From assembly GCA_030837785.1 (NCBI GenBank), contig JAUQYA010000061.1, positions 1 through 36,034 of the forward strand: DNA of 36,034 nucleotides, written 5' to 3'. Origin of the DNA: Albidovulum sp. (GTDB lineage: Bacteria > Pseudomonadota > Alphaproteobacteria > Rhodobacterales > Rhodobacteraceae). Every line of letters starts with the position of its first letter. Positions within the stretch are counted from its first letter, which is position 1. Below the pieces are notes generated by a model. It was not told where the DNA came from. It ran no database searches and saw only the letters and a program-made list of their open reading frames with translations. The position numbers and the translations under genes were made by a program. Shown here piece after piece: positions 24,147-32,659 of the stretch.

Positions 24147-26702
24147 ATGTCGCGTTACGACCCCGCCGAGATCGAACCGAAGTGGCAGAAGGCCTGGGAC
24201 GCGGCGGGCTGCTTCACCGCCCGGCATGATCCGGCGCGGCCGAAGTACTACGTGCTGGAGATGTTCCCCTACCCGTCGGGGCGCATCCACATCGGCCATG
24301 TGCGCAACTACACGATGGGCGATGTCGTGGCGCGCTACAAGTCCTCCTGCGGATTCAGCGTGCTGCACCCGATGGGCTGGGACGCCTTCGGGATGCCGGC
24401 CGAGAACGCCGCGATGGAACGCGGCGGCCACCCAAAGGACTGGACCTACGGCAACATCGCGCAGATGCGCGACCAGATGAAGCCCCTGGGCCTTTCCATC
24501 GACTGGAGCCGCGAGTTCGCCACCTGCGACCCGGAATACTACGGCCAGCAGCAGTCGATGTTCCTCGACTTCATGGAAAAGGGCCTGGTCTACCGCAAGG
24601 CTGCGGTGGTGAACTGGGACCCGGTCGACATGACCGTGCTCGCCAACGAACAGGTGATCGACGGCAAGGGCTGGCGCTCCGGTGCGGCCGTGGAGCGGCG
24701 CGAGCTGACCCAGTGGTTCTTCCGCATCTCCGATTTCGCGGGCGAACTTCTGGAGGCGCTGGGCGGGCTGGACGACTGGCCAGAGAAGGTGCGGCTGATG
24801 CAGGCCAACTGGATCGGCAAGAGCCGCGGGCTGCAATTCGCCTTCGAGACGGTGGAGGCGCCGGAAGGGTTCGACCGACTGGAGGTCTACACCACCCGGC
24901 CCGACACCCTGATGGGGGCGAGCTTCGCCGCGATCAGCCCCGACCATCCGCTGGCCCGGGCGCTGGAGGCCGAGGACGCGGCGGTGGCCGGCTTCGTCGC
25001 CGACTGCCGCCGCGTCGGCACCTCGGAAGAGGCGCTGGAAACCGCCGAGAAGAAAGGGCTCGACACCGGCATCCGTGTCCGCCATCCCTTTGATCCGTCT
25101 TGGGAATTGCCGGTCTACATCGCCAACTTCATCCTCATGGACTACGGCACCGGCGCGATCTTCGGCTGCCCGGCGCACGACCAGCGGGACTTCGACTTCG
25201 CCACGAAATACGGCCTGCCAATCCCGCCTGTCTTCGTCGCCGAGGGCGCTGCGGAGGCGCCGCTGGAAGAGGCTTTCGTGCCGATGAAATCCGAGCGCGT
25301 CCGCTATGTCCGCGGCTTCGCCGGGCCCGAGGTCCAGACCGGCGAGGAGGCCGTCGACGCCGCCATCGCCGCCTGCGAGGCGAAGGGTGTCGGCCGCGGC
25401 GTGACCAACTTCCGTCTGCGCGACTGGGGCATCTCGCGCCAGCGTTACTGGGGCTGCCCGATCCCGGTCGTCCATTGCGGGGCCTGCGGCGTGGTGCCGG
25501 AGCGGAAGGAAAACCTGCCCGTCCGCCTGCCCGATGATGTCACCTTCGACCAGCCGGGTAACCCGCTCGACCGCCACCCGACCTGGCGCGACTGCGCCTG
25601 CCCGGCCTGCGGCGCGCCGGCGCGGCGGGAGACCGACACGATGGACACCTTCGTCGATTCGTCCTGGTACTACGCCCGCTTCACCGCGCCCCGCGCGCAG
25701 AAGCCGACGGCGGCCGAAGAGGTCGACTACTGGAGGAACGTCGACCAGTACATCGGCGGGATCGAGCACGCGATCCTGCATCTTCTCTATTCCCGCTTCT
25801 TCGCCCGGGCAATGCATCTGACCGGCCATCTGCCGGCGAAGGCGATCGAACCCTTCAGCGCGCTCTTCACCCAGGGGATGGTGACGCACGAGACCTATTC
25901 GACGAAAGGCGCCGACGGCCGCCCGGTCTGGCACACGCCCGATGAGGTGACACGCACGGCCGAAGGCGCGACGCTGGCGGATGGCACGCCGGTCGAGATC
26001 GGGCCGGTGATCAAGATGTCGAAGTCGAAGAAGAACGTCGTCGACCCGATGGACATCATCGCCCGCTATGGCGCGGACACGGCGCGCTGGTTCGTCATGT
26101 CCGACAGCCCGCCCGAGCGCGACGTGGAATGGACCGCCGCCGGGGCGGATGCGACGCAGAAACACCTCGCCCGGGTCTGGCGGCTGGCGGCCGAGATCGA
26201 CCAGCGCGGCGGCACCGACACGACTGAGGACGAGGCGCTTCTGAAGGCGATGCACCACGCCATCGCCGACGTGACCGCGGGGATCGAGGGCTTCGCCTTC
26301 AACAAGGCGGTGGCGAAGCTCTACGAGTTCACCAACACCTTCGCGAAATCCGATGCCTCGGCGGCGGCGAAGCGCGTGGCGATGCGGACGCTGGCGCAGC
26401 TCATGTCGCCGATGGTGCCGCATCTGGCCGAGGAGGTCTGGGCGATGACCGGTGGCGCGGGGCTCGCGGCCCGGGCGCCCTGGCCCAAGGCCGACCCGGC
26501 GATGCTGGTGGAAGACACCGTCACGCTGCCGATCCAGATCAACGGCAAGCGCCGGGCGGAAATCGTGGTGGCGAAGGATCTGCCCGCGGCCGAGGTTGAA
26601 AAGATCGTGCTGGCGGACGAAGCTGTGGTGCGGGCGCTGGGTGGCGTCCCGCCCAGGAAGCTCATCGTCGTGCCGGGCCGCATCGTCAATGTCGTCCTCT
26701 GA
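24147..26702 (+). CDS. leuS: Leucyl-tRNA synthetase
   Basis: Class I aminoacyl-tRNA synthetase charging tRNA-Leu. 851 aa, normal length. HIGH motif as HIGH (His48-His51) in PYPSGRIHIGHVRNY, editing (CP1) domain about 220-420, with TRPDTLMG, and KMSKS at about residue 623 in VIKMSKSKKNVVDP; anticodon-binding and C-terminal domains follow. GAGGA ribosome-binding site before the ATG. It is the first gene of a leuS-lptE-holA unit: lptE begins inside its last codons, 14 bases of overlap. Confidence 0.97.
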   Translation: MSRYDPAEIEPKWQKAWDAAGCFTARHDPARPKYYVLEMFPYPSGRIHIGHVRNYTMGDVVARYKSSCGFSVLHPMGWDAFGMPAENAAMERGGHPKDWTYGNIAQMRDQMKPLGLSIDWSREFATCDPEYYGQQQSMFLDFMEKGLVYRKAAVVNWDPVDMTVLANEQVIDGKGWRSGAAVERRELTQWFFRISDFAGELLEALGGLDDWPEKVRLMQANWIGKSRGLQFAFETVEAPEGFDRLEVYTTRPDTLMGASFAAISPDHPLARALEAEDAAVAGFVADCRRVGTSEEALETAEKKGLDTGIRVRHPFDPSWELPVYIANFILMDYGTGAIFGCPAHDQRDFDFATKYGLPIPPVFVAEGAAEAPLEEAFVPMKSERVRYVRGFAGPEVQTGEEAVDAAIAACEAKGVGRGVTNFRLRDWGISRQRYWGCPIPVVHCGACGVVPERKENLPVRLPDDVTFDQPGNPLDRHPTWRDCACPACGAPARRETDTMDTFVDSSWYYARFTAPRAQKPTAAEEVDYWRNVDQYIGGIEHAILHLLYSRFFARAMHLTGHLPAKAIEPFSALFTQGMVTHETYSTKGADGRPVWHTPDEVTRTAEGATLADGTPVEIGPVIKMSKSKKNVVDPMDIIARYGADTARWFVMSDSPPERDVEWTAAGADATQKHLARVWRLAAEIDQRGGTDTTEDEALLKAMHHAIADVTAGIEGFAFNKAVAKLYEFTNTFAKSDASAAAKRVAMRTLAQLMSPMVPHLAEEVWAMTGGAGLAARAPWPKADPAMLVEDTVTLPIQINGKRRAEIVVAKDLPAAEVEKIVLADEAVVRALGGVPPRKLIVVPGRIVNVVL

Positions 26703-27186
26703 CCGTCGCACCGTCCTGACCCTTCTCGCCGCAGCCCCGCTCGCGGCCTGCGGATTCGAGCCGGCCTATGCGCCGGGCGGACCGGCGGCGGGCCTTCTGG
26801 GGCAGGTCACCGTGGACGCGCCCGAGGACAGGGATTCGTTCGACCTTGTCGCCCGGCTCGAGGATCGGCTGGGACGGACGCGGACGCCGGTGTTCCGGCT
26901 TTCCTACCGGATCACGACCAAGGCCGAGGCCCAGGCGATCGCGCCCGACAACACGATCAACCGCTACCAGCTCCTGGGCTCGGTCGACTACGCGCTGCAT
27001 GATCCGGCCACCGACGCCGTGCTGACCTCGGGCACGGTGTCGTCGTTCACCGCCTATTCCGCCTTCGGCACCTCGGTCGCCACTGCGGCCTCGGAGGCAG
27101 ATGCGCACCGGCGGCTGATGCGCATTCTCGCCGACCAGATCGTGACACGCCTCGTGGCCAGTTCCGCCACCTGGAACGGGCAATGA
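26689..27186 (+). CDS. lptE: LPS-assembly lipoprotein LptE
   Basis: 165 aa outer-membrane lipoprotein that plugs the LptD barrel and helps deliver lipopolysaccharide to the surface. Signal peptide with lipobox LAAC (Cys21) after RRTVLTLLAAAP; mature sequence of alpha/beta pattern (FRLSYRITTKAEAQAI, then SFTAYSAFGTSVATAASEADA then a C-terminal helix with HRRLMRILADQI). Low sequence conservation in this family makes the context important: it lies between leuS and holA and overlaps both (14 bases and 4 bases, ATGA), the arrangement seen across alphaproteobacteria. Confidence 0.9.
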   Translation: MSSSDRRTVLTLLAAAPLAACGFEPAYAPGGPAAGLLGQVTVDAPEDRDSFDLVARLEDRLGRTRTPVFRLSYRITTKAEAQAIAPDNTINRYQLLGSVDYALHDPATDAVLTSGTVSSFTAYSAFGTSVATAASEADAHRRLMRILADQIVTRLVASSATWNGQ

Positions 27187-28205
27187 AGCTTGCCGGGGCT
27201 GCGGCCACGAAGTTCTTCGCAAGACCCGAGCCGGATCGTGCCGGCGTCCTGATCTTCGGGGCGGACGCGATGCGGGTGGCGCTCAGGCGGCAGGAGCTGA
27301 TCGCGGCGCTGATCGGGCCCGAGGGCGAGGCCGAGATGCGGCTGACGCGGCTTTCCGGCGCCGACTTGCGGAAGGACGCAGCGCTTCTGGACGACGCGAT
27401 GCGGGCGCAGGGGTTCTTCCCCGGCCTTCGCGTGGCCTTCGTCGAGGAGGCGGCGGACAGTGCGGCCGAGGCGATGAAGGCCGCCCTTGCCGGTTGGCGC
27501 AAGGGCGACGCGGTGCTGGTGGTGACCGCAGGAAACCTGGGCAAGTCCTCGCCGCTGCGCAAGCTGTTCGAGGATCACCCGAACGCCTACGCCATCGGCA
27601 TCTACGACGACCCGCCCGGCCGCGAGGAAATCGAGGCCGTGCTGGCGAAGGCCGGGCTGAGGGAGATCGGGCGCGAGGCGATGACCGATCTTCTGGCGCT
27701 TGCGCGCGACCTCGATCCGGGTGACTTCCGCCAGACTGTCGAGAAGATCGCGCTCTACAAGTTCCGCGATGCCACGCCGCTGTCGCCCGCCGATGTCGCC
27801 GCCTGCGCGCCGGCCACGATCGAGGCCGAAGTCGATGATGTGTTGAACGCGGTCGCCGAATCCCGCGCCGGCGACGTTGGCCCGCTGATGCGGCGGCTCG
27901 AAGGGCAGGGCGTGACGCCGGTCGGGCTGTCGATCGCCGCGATGCGCCATTTCCGCACGCTTCACGCCGCAGCCTCGGCGCCGGGCGGAGCGGCCGAGGG
28001 TATTGCCCGGATGCGCCCGCCGGTCTTCGGGCCGCGGCGCGACCGGATGCTGCGGCAGGCGCAGGGCTGGGGGATGTACAACCTCGAAAAGGCGATCGGA
28101 ATCCTCACCGACACCGACCTGACCTTGCGATCGACCTCGCGCGCGCCGGCGATGTCGGTGATGGAACGCGCGCTCATCCGGCTCGCGATGCTGAACCGGC
28201 GCTGA
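27183..28205 (+). CDS. holA: DNA polymerase III subunit delta
   Basis: 340 aa clamp-loader subunit that opens the beta clamp during replication. The AAA+-like N-terminal domain contains LIFGADAMRV near the start and AVLVVTAGN; KSSPLRKLFEDHPN and the central helical domain are of the family type; there is no Walker A, as expected for delta. The start codon overlaps the lptE stop as ATGA, so it is translationally coupled to lptE and co-transcribed with leuS. Confidence 0.94.
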   Translation: MKLAGAAATKFFARPEPDRAGVLIFGADAMRVALRRQELIAALIGPEGEAEMRLTRLSGADLRKDAALLDDAMRAQGFFPGLRVAFVEEAADSAAEAMKAALAGWRKGDAVLVVTAGNLGKSSPLRKLFEDHPNAYAIGIYDDPPGREEIEAVLAKAGLREIGREAMTDLLALARDLDPGDFRQTVEKIALYKFRDATPLSPADVAACAPATIEAEVDDVLNAVAESRAGDVGPLMRRLEGQGVTPVGLSIAAMRHFRTLHAAASAPGGAAEGIARMRPPVFGPRRDRMLRQAQGWGMYNLEKAIGILTDTDLTLRSTSRAPAMSVMERALIRLAMLNRR

Positions 28206-28266
28206 ACCGCCCCCTTGCGCCGGCGGCCCGGGCGTGGCTCCATGATCATCTCAATGGGGGCTGACC

Positions 28267-28854
28267 ATGTATACCGTCATCGGCACCGTCCGCAGCCGCG
28301 CCGCACGGGTTCTGTGGATGTTCGAAGAGCTTGGCGAGCCCTACGAACACATCCCCGCCCCGCCCCGGTCGGAAGGCGTGACCGCCTTCAACCCGGCCGG
28401 CAAGGTTCCCGTGCTGGTGGAGGACGGCACGCCGATCACCGATTCGACTGCGATCATCCAGTATCTCGCCGACAAGCACGGCCGGCTCACCCATCGGGCG
28501 GGCACGCTCGACCGGGCACGGCAGGACAGTCTGACGCAGTTCCTGCTCGACGAGTTCGACGCGGCCCTCTGGATGGCGGCACGGCACAGCTTCATCCTGC
28601 CCGAGGAGCTGCGCCACGCGGCGATCAAGAACACGCTCAGGTGGGAGTTCGAGCGGTCGCAGAAGACGCTCGTTCACCGGATGGGCGAAGGGCCGTTCCT
28701 GATGGGCGAGATGATGACGGTGCCCGACATCATCCTGACCCATTGCGGCACCTGGGCACTGTCGGCGAAATTCCCGATCGTCGAGCACCGGCTGACCGAA
28801 TACCTCGAGCGGATGCGGCAGCGTCCGGCCTACAGACGGGCGATGGCGCGCTGA
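28267..28854 (+). CDS. Glutathione S-transferase family protein
   Basis: 195 aa, cytoplasmic. Thioredoxin-fold N-terminal domain (about 1-75) with VRSRAARVLWMFEELG at the glutathione site, cis-Pro in KVPVLVE and the DSTAIIQYLAD segment; all-helical C-terminal domain (about 85-195). Ser9/Arg10 in TVRSRAA sits where the catalytic Ser/Tyr/Cys of the family lies. GGGGG precedes the ATG. The substrate is unknown. It lies 61 bases past holA with no clear terminator between them. Confidence 0.88.
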   Translation: MYTVIGTVRSRAARVLWMFEELGEPYEHIPAPPRSEGVTAFNPAGKVPVLVEDGTPITDSTAIIQYLADKHGRLTHRAGTLDRARQDSLTQFLLDEFDAALWMAARHSFILPEELRHAAIKNTLRWEFERSQKTLVHRMGEGPFLMGEMMTVPDIILTHCGTWALSAKFPIVEHRLTEYLERMRQRPAYRRAMAR

Positions 28855-28935
28855 CGGGCGTGACGCCGGGTCCCGGGCGAACGCAATAAGCCATGCGGAC
28901 GGCGGCCCCCGCCCCGCCCGCGACAGGAGGACGAC

Positions 28936-29400
28936 ATGCCCGACAGCCCGCCCCTTCACGCCGCCGAATGGCTGAACGCCGACGGCCCCCTCGCGCTTGC
29001 GGACTTTGGTGGGCGCGTCCTCGCGGTCGAGGTGTTCCAGATGCTCTGCCCCGGCTGCGTCAGCCACGGCCTGCCGCAGGCGGCCCGCATCGCCGCCACG
29101 TTCGATCCCGCCAAGGTGGCGGTGATCGGCTTGCATTCGGTCTTTGAACACCACGCCGCGATGACCACGGTTTCGCTGCGCGCCTTCCTCCACGAATACC
29201 GCATCCGCTTGCCGGTGGCCGTCGATACCCCCGGCGACGGTCCCCTGCCGCGCACGATGGAGGCCTGGGGCCTTCAGGGCACGCCGACGCTGGTGCTGTT
29301 CGATGGCCGGGGTCGGATGCGCGCCCGCCATTTCGGCACCGTCTCTGACCTGGCGCTCGGCGCCGAGATCATGGCGCTGGTGCTCGAGACGGCGGCGTGA
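28936..29400 (+). CDS. Thioredoxin-like (TlpA/redoxin) protein
   Basis: 154 aa thioredoxin-fold protein without a signal peptide. The redox site is CPGC (Cys38-Cys41) in FQMLCPGCVSH. The cis-proline loop is GTPTLVLFD (about 115-123). It resembles the redoxin group whose members act as peroxide-linked or disulfide-linked thiol oxidoreductases; partner and substrate are unknown. AGGAGG lies a few bases before the ATG. It follows the glutathione S-transferase gene by 81 bases on the same strand and converges on the flavoprotein gene (nine bases between). Confidence 0.85.
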   Translation: MPDSPPLHAAEWLNADGPLALADFGGRVLAVEVFQMLCPGCVSHGLPQAARIAATFDPAKVAVIGLHSVFEHHAAMTTVSLRAFLHEYRIRLPVAVDTPGDGPLPRTMEAWGLQGTPTLVLFDGRGRMRARHFGTVSDLALGAEIMALVLETAA

Positions 29401-29409
29401 CGGATTTCG

Positions 29410-30576
29410 TCATGCCGGGGCGGATGCTGCGGCCCGGCCGGCCCAGCGGCCGGTGGCAAGGCAGGCGGTCAAGAGGTAGCCGCCCGTCGGCGCTTCCCAG
29501 TCGAGCATCTCGCCCGCGGCGAAGATGCCCGGCAGGGCTCGCAATTCCAGATCCCCGGTCAGGCTTTCGCGCGCGATTCCCCCGGCCGAGGAAATCGCCT
29601 CGGCGATCGGGCGAGGGCCCTGGTGCCTGAACGGCAGCGCCTTGACCAGCCGCGCGAGCCTGTCGTCCCGCGGCAGCGGCCGGCCCCATTCCTGCAAGAG
29701 CGCTATCTTTACCGGATCGAGCCGCAGCGCCTTGCGCAGCCAGTTCGCCAGCGTCTCGCTGCCCGGCCCCTTCGCCAGCCGCCCCGTCACCTCGGCAAGG
29801 CTCCGGTCCGGCGCAAGGTCGAGTGTCAGTGCAGCGCCCTCCCGCACCGCGCGGGAGACGGCGTAAATCCCGCCGCCCTCGATCCCGCGGGCAGAGATCA
29901 CGAACTCGCCCCGCTCGCGCTCATCGCCCGCGACCAGCGCCGCGCCCTTCACCGGCGTCCCGAAATGTCGCGCCATCCGGTCTGACCAGGTCACCGTCAG
30001 CCCCATGTTCGCGGGCCGGAACGGCGCGATCGCCACGCCTCTGGCGGCAAGCCACGGCACCCAGGCCCCGTCCGATCCCAGACGCGGCCAGCTTGCGCCG
30101 CCAAGGGCGAGGACGGTGACGGCGGGATGCAGGACCTGCCGCCCATCCGGCGTGTCGAAGGCGAAGCCCGCGCCCTCGAACCCCGCCCAGCGCCAGCGCG
30201 TCCTGATCTCCACGCCGGCAGTGGCAAGCCGCGAAAGCCAGGCGCGCAGAAGTGGCGAGGCCTTCATGGCGACCGGGAAGACCCGGCCCGAGGAGCCGGT
30301 GAAGACCTCCTGCCCCAGCCCGCGCGCCCAGCCCATGACCTCCCCGGGGCCGAACGCCGCAATGATCGGGCCAAGCCAGTCCGCGTCATACCGCGAAAGG
30401 AAGGCCGCGCCCGGCTCGTCCTTGGTCAGGTTCAGGCCCGACTTGCCGGCCATCAGGAGCTTGCGCGCCGGGCTCGGCTTCGCCTCGCAGACCACCACCC
30501 GCCGCCCGGCCGCCACCAGCACCTCGGCCGCCATCAGCCCCGCCGGCCCGGCGCCGATCACCAACGCACCGGTCAC
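29410..30576 (-). CDS. HI0933-like NAD(P)/FAD-dependent oxidoreductase
   Basis: 388 aa flavoprotein. N-terminal Rossmann site VIGAGPAGLMAAEVL (about 6-20) with the Gly-rich FAD loop; a second FAD region near the C-terminus with LPGIFAAGEMLDWEAPTGGY (about 350-368), the signature of the HI0933/TIGR03862 family. GTG start overlapping the stop of the upstream MscS gene as GTGA, hence translational coupling. Physiological substrate unknown. Confidence 0.88.
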   Translation of the reverse strand: MTGALVIGAGPAGLMAAEVLVAAGRRVVVCEAKPSPARKLLMAGKSGLNLTKDEPGAAFLSRYDADWLGPIIAAFGPGEVMGWARGLGQEVFTGSSGRVFPVAMKASPLLRAWLSRLATAGVEIRTRWRWAGFEGAGFAFDTPDGRQVLHPAVTVLALGGASWPRLGSDGAWVPWLAARGVAIAPFRPANMGLTVTWSDRMARHFGTPVKGAALVAGDERERGEFVISARGIEGGGIYAVSRAVREGAALTLDLAPDRSLAEVTGRLAKGPGSETLANWLRKALRLDPVKIALLQEWGRPLPRDDRLARLVKALPFRHQGPRPIAEAISSAGGIARESLTGDLELRALPGIFAAGEMLDWEAPTGGYLLTACLATGRWAGRAAASAPA

Positions 30577-31886
30577 GCCGGCAGCCCACCCCGCAGTTCC
30601 ACCACCCGATGCGGATAGGGAATGTCGATGCCTTCGGCCTTCAGCACGTTCCAGATGGTGAAGAGCACCTCGCTGGCATATTTGTTGCGGCCGTCGTCGA
30701 TGCCGCTCACCCAGTATTCCACTGCGAAGTCGATGCCCGATTCCCCGAAGCCCTTCAGCTCGACATCCGGCCCGTCGGGCGCCTTCAGGATGAAGGGCAG
30801 CGCCTCAACCGCCGCGGTGATGATCCCGGGCACCTTGTTGATGTCGGTGTCGTAGCTGACCGAGAACGGCACCTCGTAGCGGTTGGCGCTGCCCTGGTCG
30901 GAATAGTTCACCACGCGGGTGGTGATGAAATGTTCGTTCGGCACCGCGATCCACTTGCCGTCGAAGGTCTCGAGCACGCAGGCGCGGGCGGTCATCCTGA
31001 CGATCGTGCCCTTCTCGCCGCCGTCCAGTTCGACATAGTCGCCAACCGTCGTCTGGCCCTCGACCAAGAGGATGATGCCGGAGATGAAGTTGGCGGCGAT
31101 CTGCTGGAGCCCGAGACCGATGCCGACGCCGAGTGCGCCGCCGAGGACGGCGACCGTGGTCAGGTCGATCCCCATGATGTTGAGAAGAAGCAGGAACGCC
31201 GCGCCGAAGATCACGACCTCGGCCGCCTTCACAGCAAGTTCGCGCGTGGCGGGGCGCAGTTCCTCCTGCGCCTTGATGTAGTCCGCGCTCTGCCGGTTCG
31301 ACCAGGAGCCGAGCCAGAAGAGCAGCCGGCCCGCGATCAGCCCCCGGATCAGCGCGGCGAGCGAGAAGCGGATGTTGCCAAGTTCCACCGTCTGCGCCTC
31401 GAGCCAGGCCATGACCGGGGCGAGAAGCCCGAGCGCATAGAGCGCCGCCACCGGGATCAGCACGTAGCGGCCGAGAAGCCTGAGGAACGGATCGCGCAGG
31501 ATGTCGCGGGCGAAGCTGCGCGCCGCGAGGAGCAGGAACACCCGCTTGCCGAAGGCGATGACGGCGCCCGAGCCGACCAGCGACCGGGTGATCGCCTCGC
31601 CCACCGCGGTAAGGCCGTAAGCCAGGAGCGGCAGCAAGAGCGGCAGGAACCTGAGCGCGAAGCGGCGGGCAGCGGCGATGGATCCGCGGGCGCCGTCCTT
31701 GGGACCGATCAGCCGGGAAAGCCGCGGGCCGAAACGGCGGGCGATCACCAGCGACAGCAGCCACGCCACCGCAAGAAGCGCGAACTGCGACCAGGCGGCG
31801 GGGCTCGTCGCCCAGGAAAGCCCGATCGCTCGCGCCTGCCCGGCATAGTCGAGCGCCTTGACGACGATGTCGGGCGGATTGTCCAT
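30573..31886 (-). CDS. MscS-family mechanosensitive channel
   Basis: 437 aa inner-membrane protein that opens under membrane tension to release osmolytes. N-terminal additional transmembrane segments (about 35-52, 75-98, 105-120, 138-158), then the MscS core: pore helix of Gly/Ala-rich sequence VAVLGGALGVGIGLGLQQIA (about 248-267) and the beta domain following (GDYVELDGGEKGTIVRM), then the C-terminal alpha/beta domain. With extra N-terminal helices it is closer to the larger YbdG/YnaI-like group than to small MscS. Upstream gene of a coupled pair with the flavoprotein. Confidence 0.9.
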   Translation of the reverse strand: MDNPPDIVVKALDYAGQARAIGLSWATSPAAWSQFALLAVAWLLSLVIARRFGPRLSRLIGPKDGARGSIAAARRFALRFLPLLLPLLAYGLTAVGEAITRSLVGSGAVIAFGKRVFLLLAARSFARDILRDPFLRLLGRYVLIPVAALYALGLLAPVMAWLEAQTVELGNIRFSLAALIRGLIAGRLLFWLGSWSNRQSADYIKAQEELRPATRELAVKAAEVVIFGAAFLLLLNIMGIDLTTVAVLGGALGVGIGLGLQQIAANFISGIILLVEGQTTVGDYVELDGGEKGTIVRMTARACVLETFDGKWIAVPNEHFITTRVVNYSDQGSANRYEVPFSVSYDTDINKVPGIITAAVEALPFILKAPDGPDVELKGFGESGIDFAVEYWVSGIDDGRNKYASEVLFTIWNVLKAEGIDIPYPHRVVELRGGLPA

Positions 31887-31951
31887 CGGCTCGCAAGCCC
31901 CCTCTGCGGCGCCCCTGTGCGGGCGCCCCTCCCTGTGACAAGATTTCCGGC

Positions 31952-32283
31952 ATGAGACAAGAGCCTGGCTTCCCGCCCCCCTGCCCGCTTTGCGGCCGGC
32001 CGATCCCGCCGGAGGTGCCGCAGAGCCGGCATCGCCTGGTACCGCGGCTGCGCGACGGCAAGGACGGCAGACGGTGCTCCTGCACGCGATCTGCCACGCG
32101 ATCTGCCGCGCGATCTGCCACGCGGAAATCCACGCGGTCCTGACCGAGACGGGCCTTGCCCGCGACTACCGGACGATCGAGGCCCTCAGGGCGCATCCGC
32201 GCATCGCCCGGTTCATCGCCTGGGCGGCCGGCCGCCCGCCGGGCTTCCGCTCCCGCGTGCCGGGCCCGCACCGGGGGCGTTGA
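31952..32283 (+). pseudogene. Frameshifted HNH-type endonuclease-like gene
   Basis: Two overlapping frames together read as one small Cys-containing HNH protein of a type seen in Proteobacteria. Frame 1 from the ATG at 31952 gives PCPLCGRPIPPEVPQSRHRLVP..GKDG and then runs into unrelated Arg/Ser-rich sequence. From about 32068 the sequence continues correctly in another frame, QTVLLHAICHA..EIHAVL, then ARDYRTIEALRAHPRIARF to a TGA at 32283. The break, near 32061-32073, is equivalent to loss of one base. The His expected twice (HH) reads His-Arg. A 12-bp repeat expands the second His-containing segment. Either a true pseudogene or a sequencing error. Confidence 0.7.
32088..32123. repeat. 12-bp tandem repeat, three copies, inside the HNH pseudogene
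   Basis: GATCTGCCACGC at 32088-32099, GATCTGCCGCGC at 32100-32111 and GATCTGCCACGC at 32112-32123, followed by a degenerate fourth unit (32124-32135). In the downstream frame it encodes repeated AICH/AICR units, so a motif of the HNH protein has been tripled in frame. Confidence 0.85.
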
Positions 32284-32333
32284 AGTTGGCAGACGGGCAG
32301 GCTAGCGTCGCCCCGCACGCGCGGAGGGATGGC

Positions 32334-32654
32334 ATGTCGTGGCTCTACCTGTTCATCGCGGGACTCTTCGAGATCGGCTGGGCGGTGGGGCTCAAATACA
32401 CCCAGGGCTTCACCCGGCTCTGGCCGACGGCGTTCACCACCGTGGCGATGATCGCCAGCATGATCTTTCTCGCACTTGCGCTCAGGACGCTGCCGATGGG
32501 CACGGCCTATGCGGTCTGGACCGGCATCGGCACGGTGGGCACCGCGGCTCTCGGCATCATCCTGTTCAATGAGCCCTCCGACCTGCTTCGGCTGGCCTGC
32601 ATCGGGCTGATCGTGGCGGGAATCGTCGGGCTGAAGCTCGTCTCGGCGGATTGA
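32334..32654 (+). CDS. gdx: Guanidinium exporter, small multidrug resistance family
   Basis: 106 aa inner-membrane protein with four hydrophobic helices (about 1-20, 32-50, 58-78, 84-103), working as an antiparallel dimer that exchanges protons for cations. Glu13 in GLFEIGWAVGLKY is the central proton/substrate site; the following GWAVGLKYTQGFTRL is the Gdx (SugE) pattern, which exports guanidinium, rather than the EmrE pattern. GGAGGGA ribosome-binding site before the ATG at 32334. No guanidine riboswitch fits in the 50 bases between it and the HNH pseudogene. Convergent with the crotonase-like gene, five bases apart. Confidence 0.88.
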   Translation: MSWLYLFIAGLFEIGWAVGLKYTQGFTRLWPTAFTTVAMIASMIFLALALRTLPMGTAYAVWTGIGTVGTAALGIILFNEPSDLLRLACIGLIVAGIVGLKLVSAD

Positions 32655-32659
32655 CCCGG

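Noticed and set aside
22878..26711. Minus-strand open frame of nearly 1300 codons across leuS and the porin region
   Set aside because: Antisense shadow of leuS and its neighbours, and its composition is Arg/His/Leu-rich as expected from a complement of G/C-rich codons.
32284..32333. Guanidine riboswitch before the guanidinium exporter gene
   Set aside because: The 50 bases between the upstream pseudogene and gdx are too short and show none of the expected hairpins.
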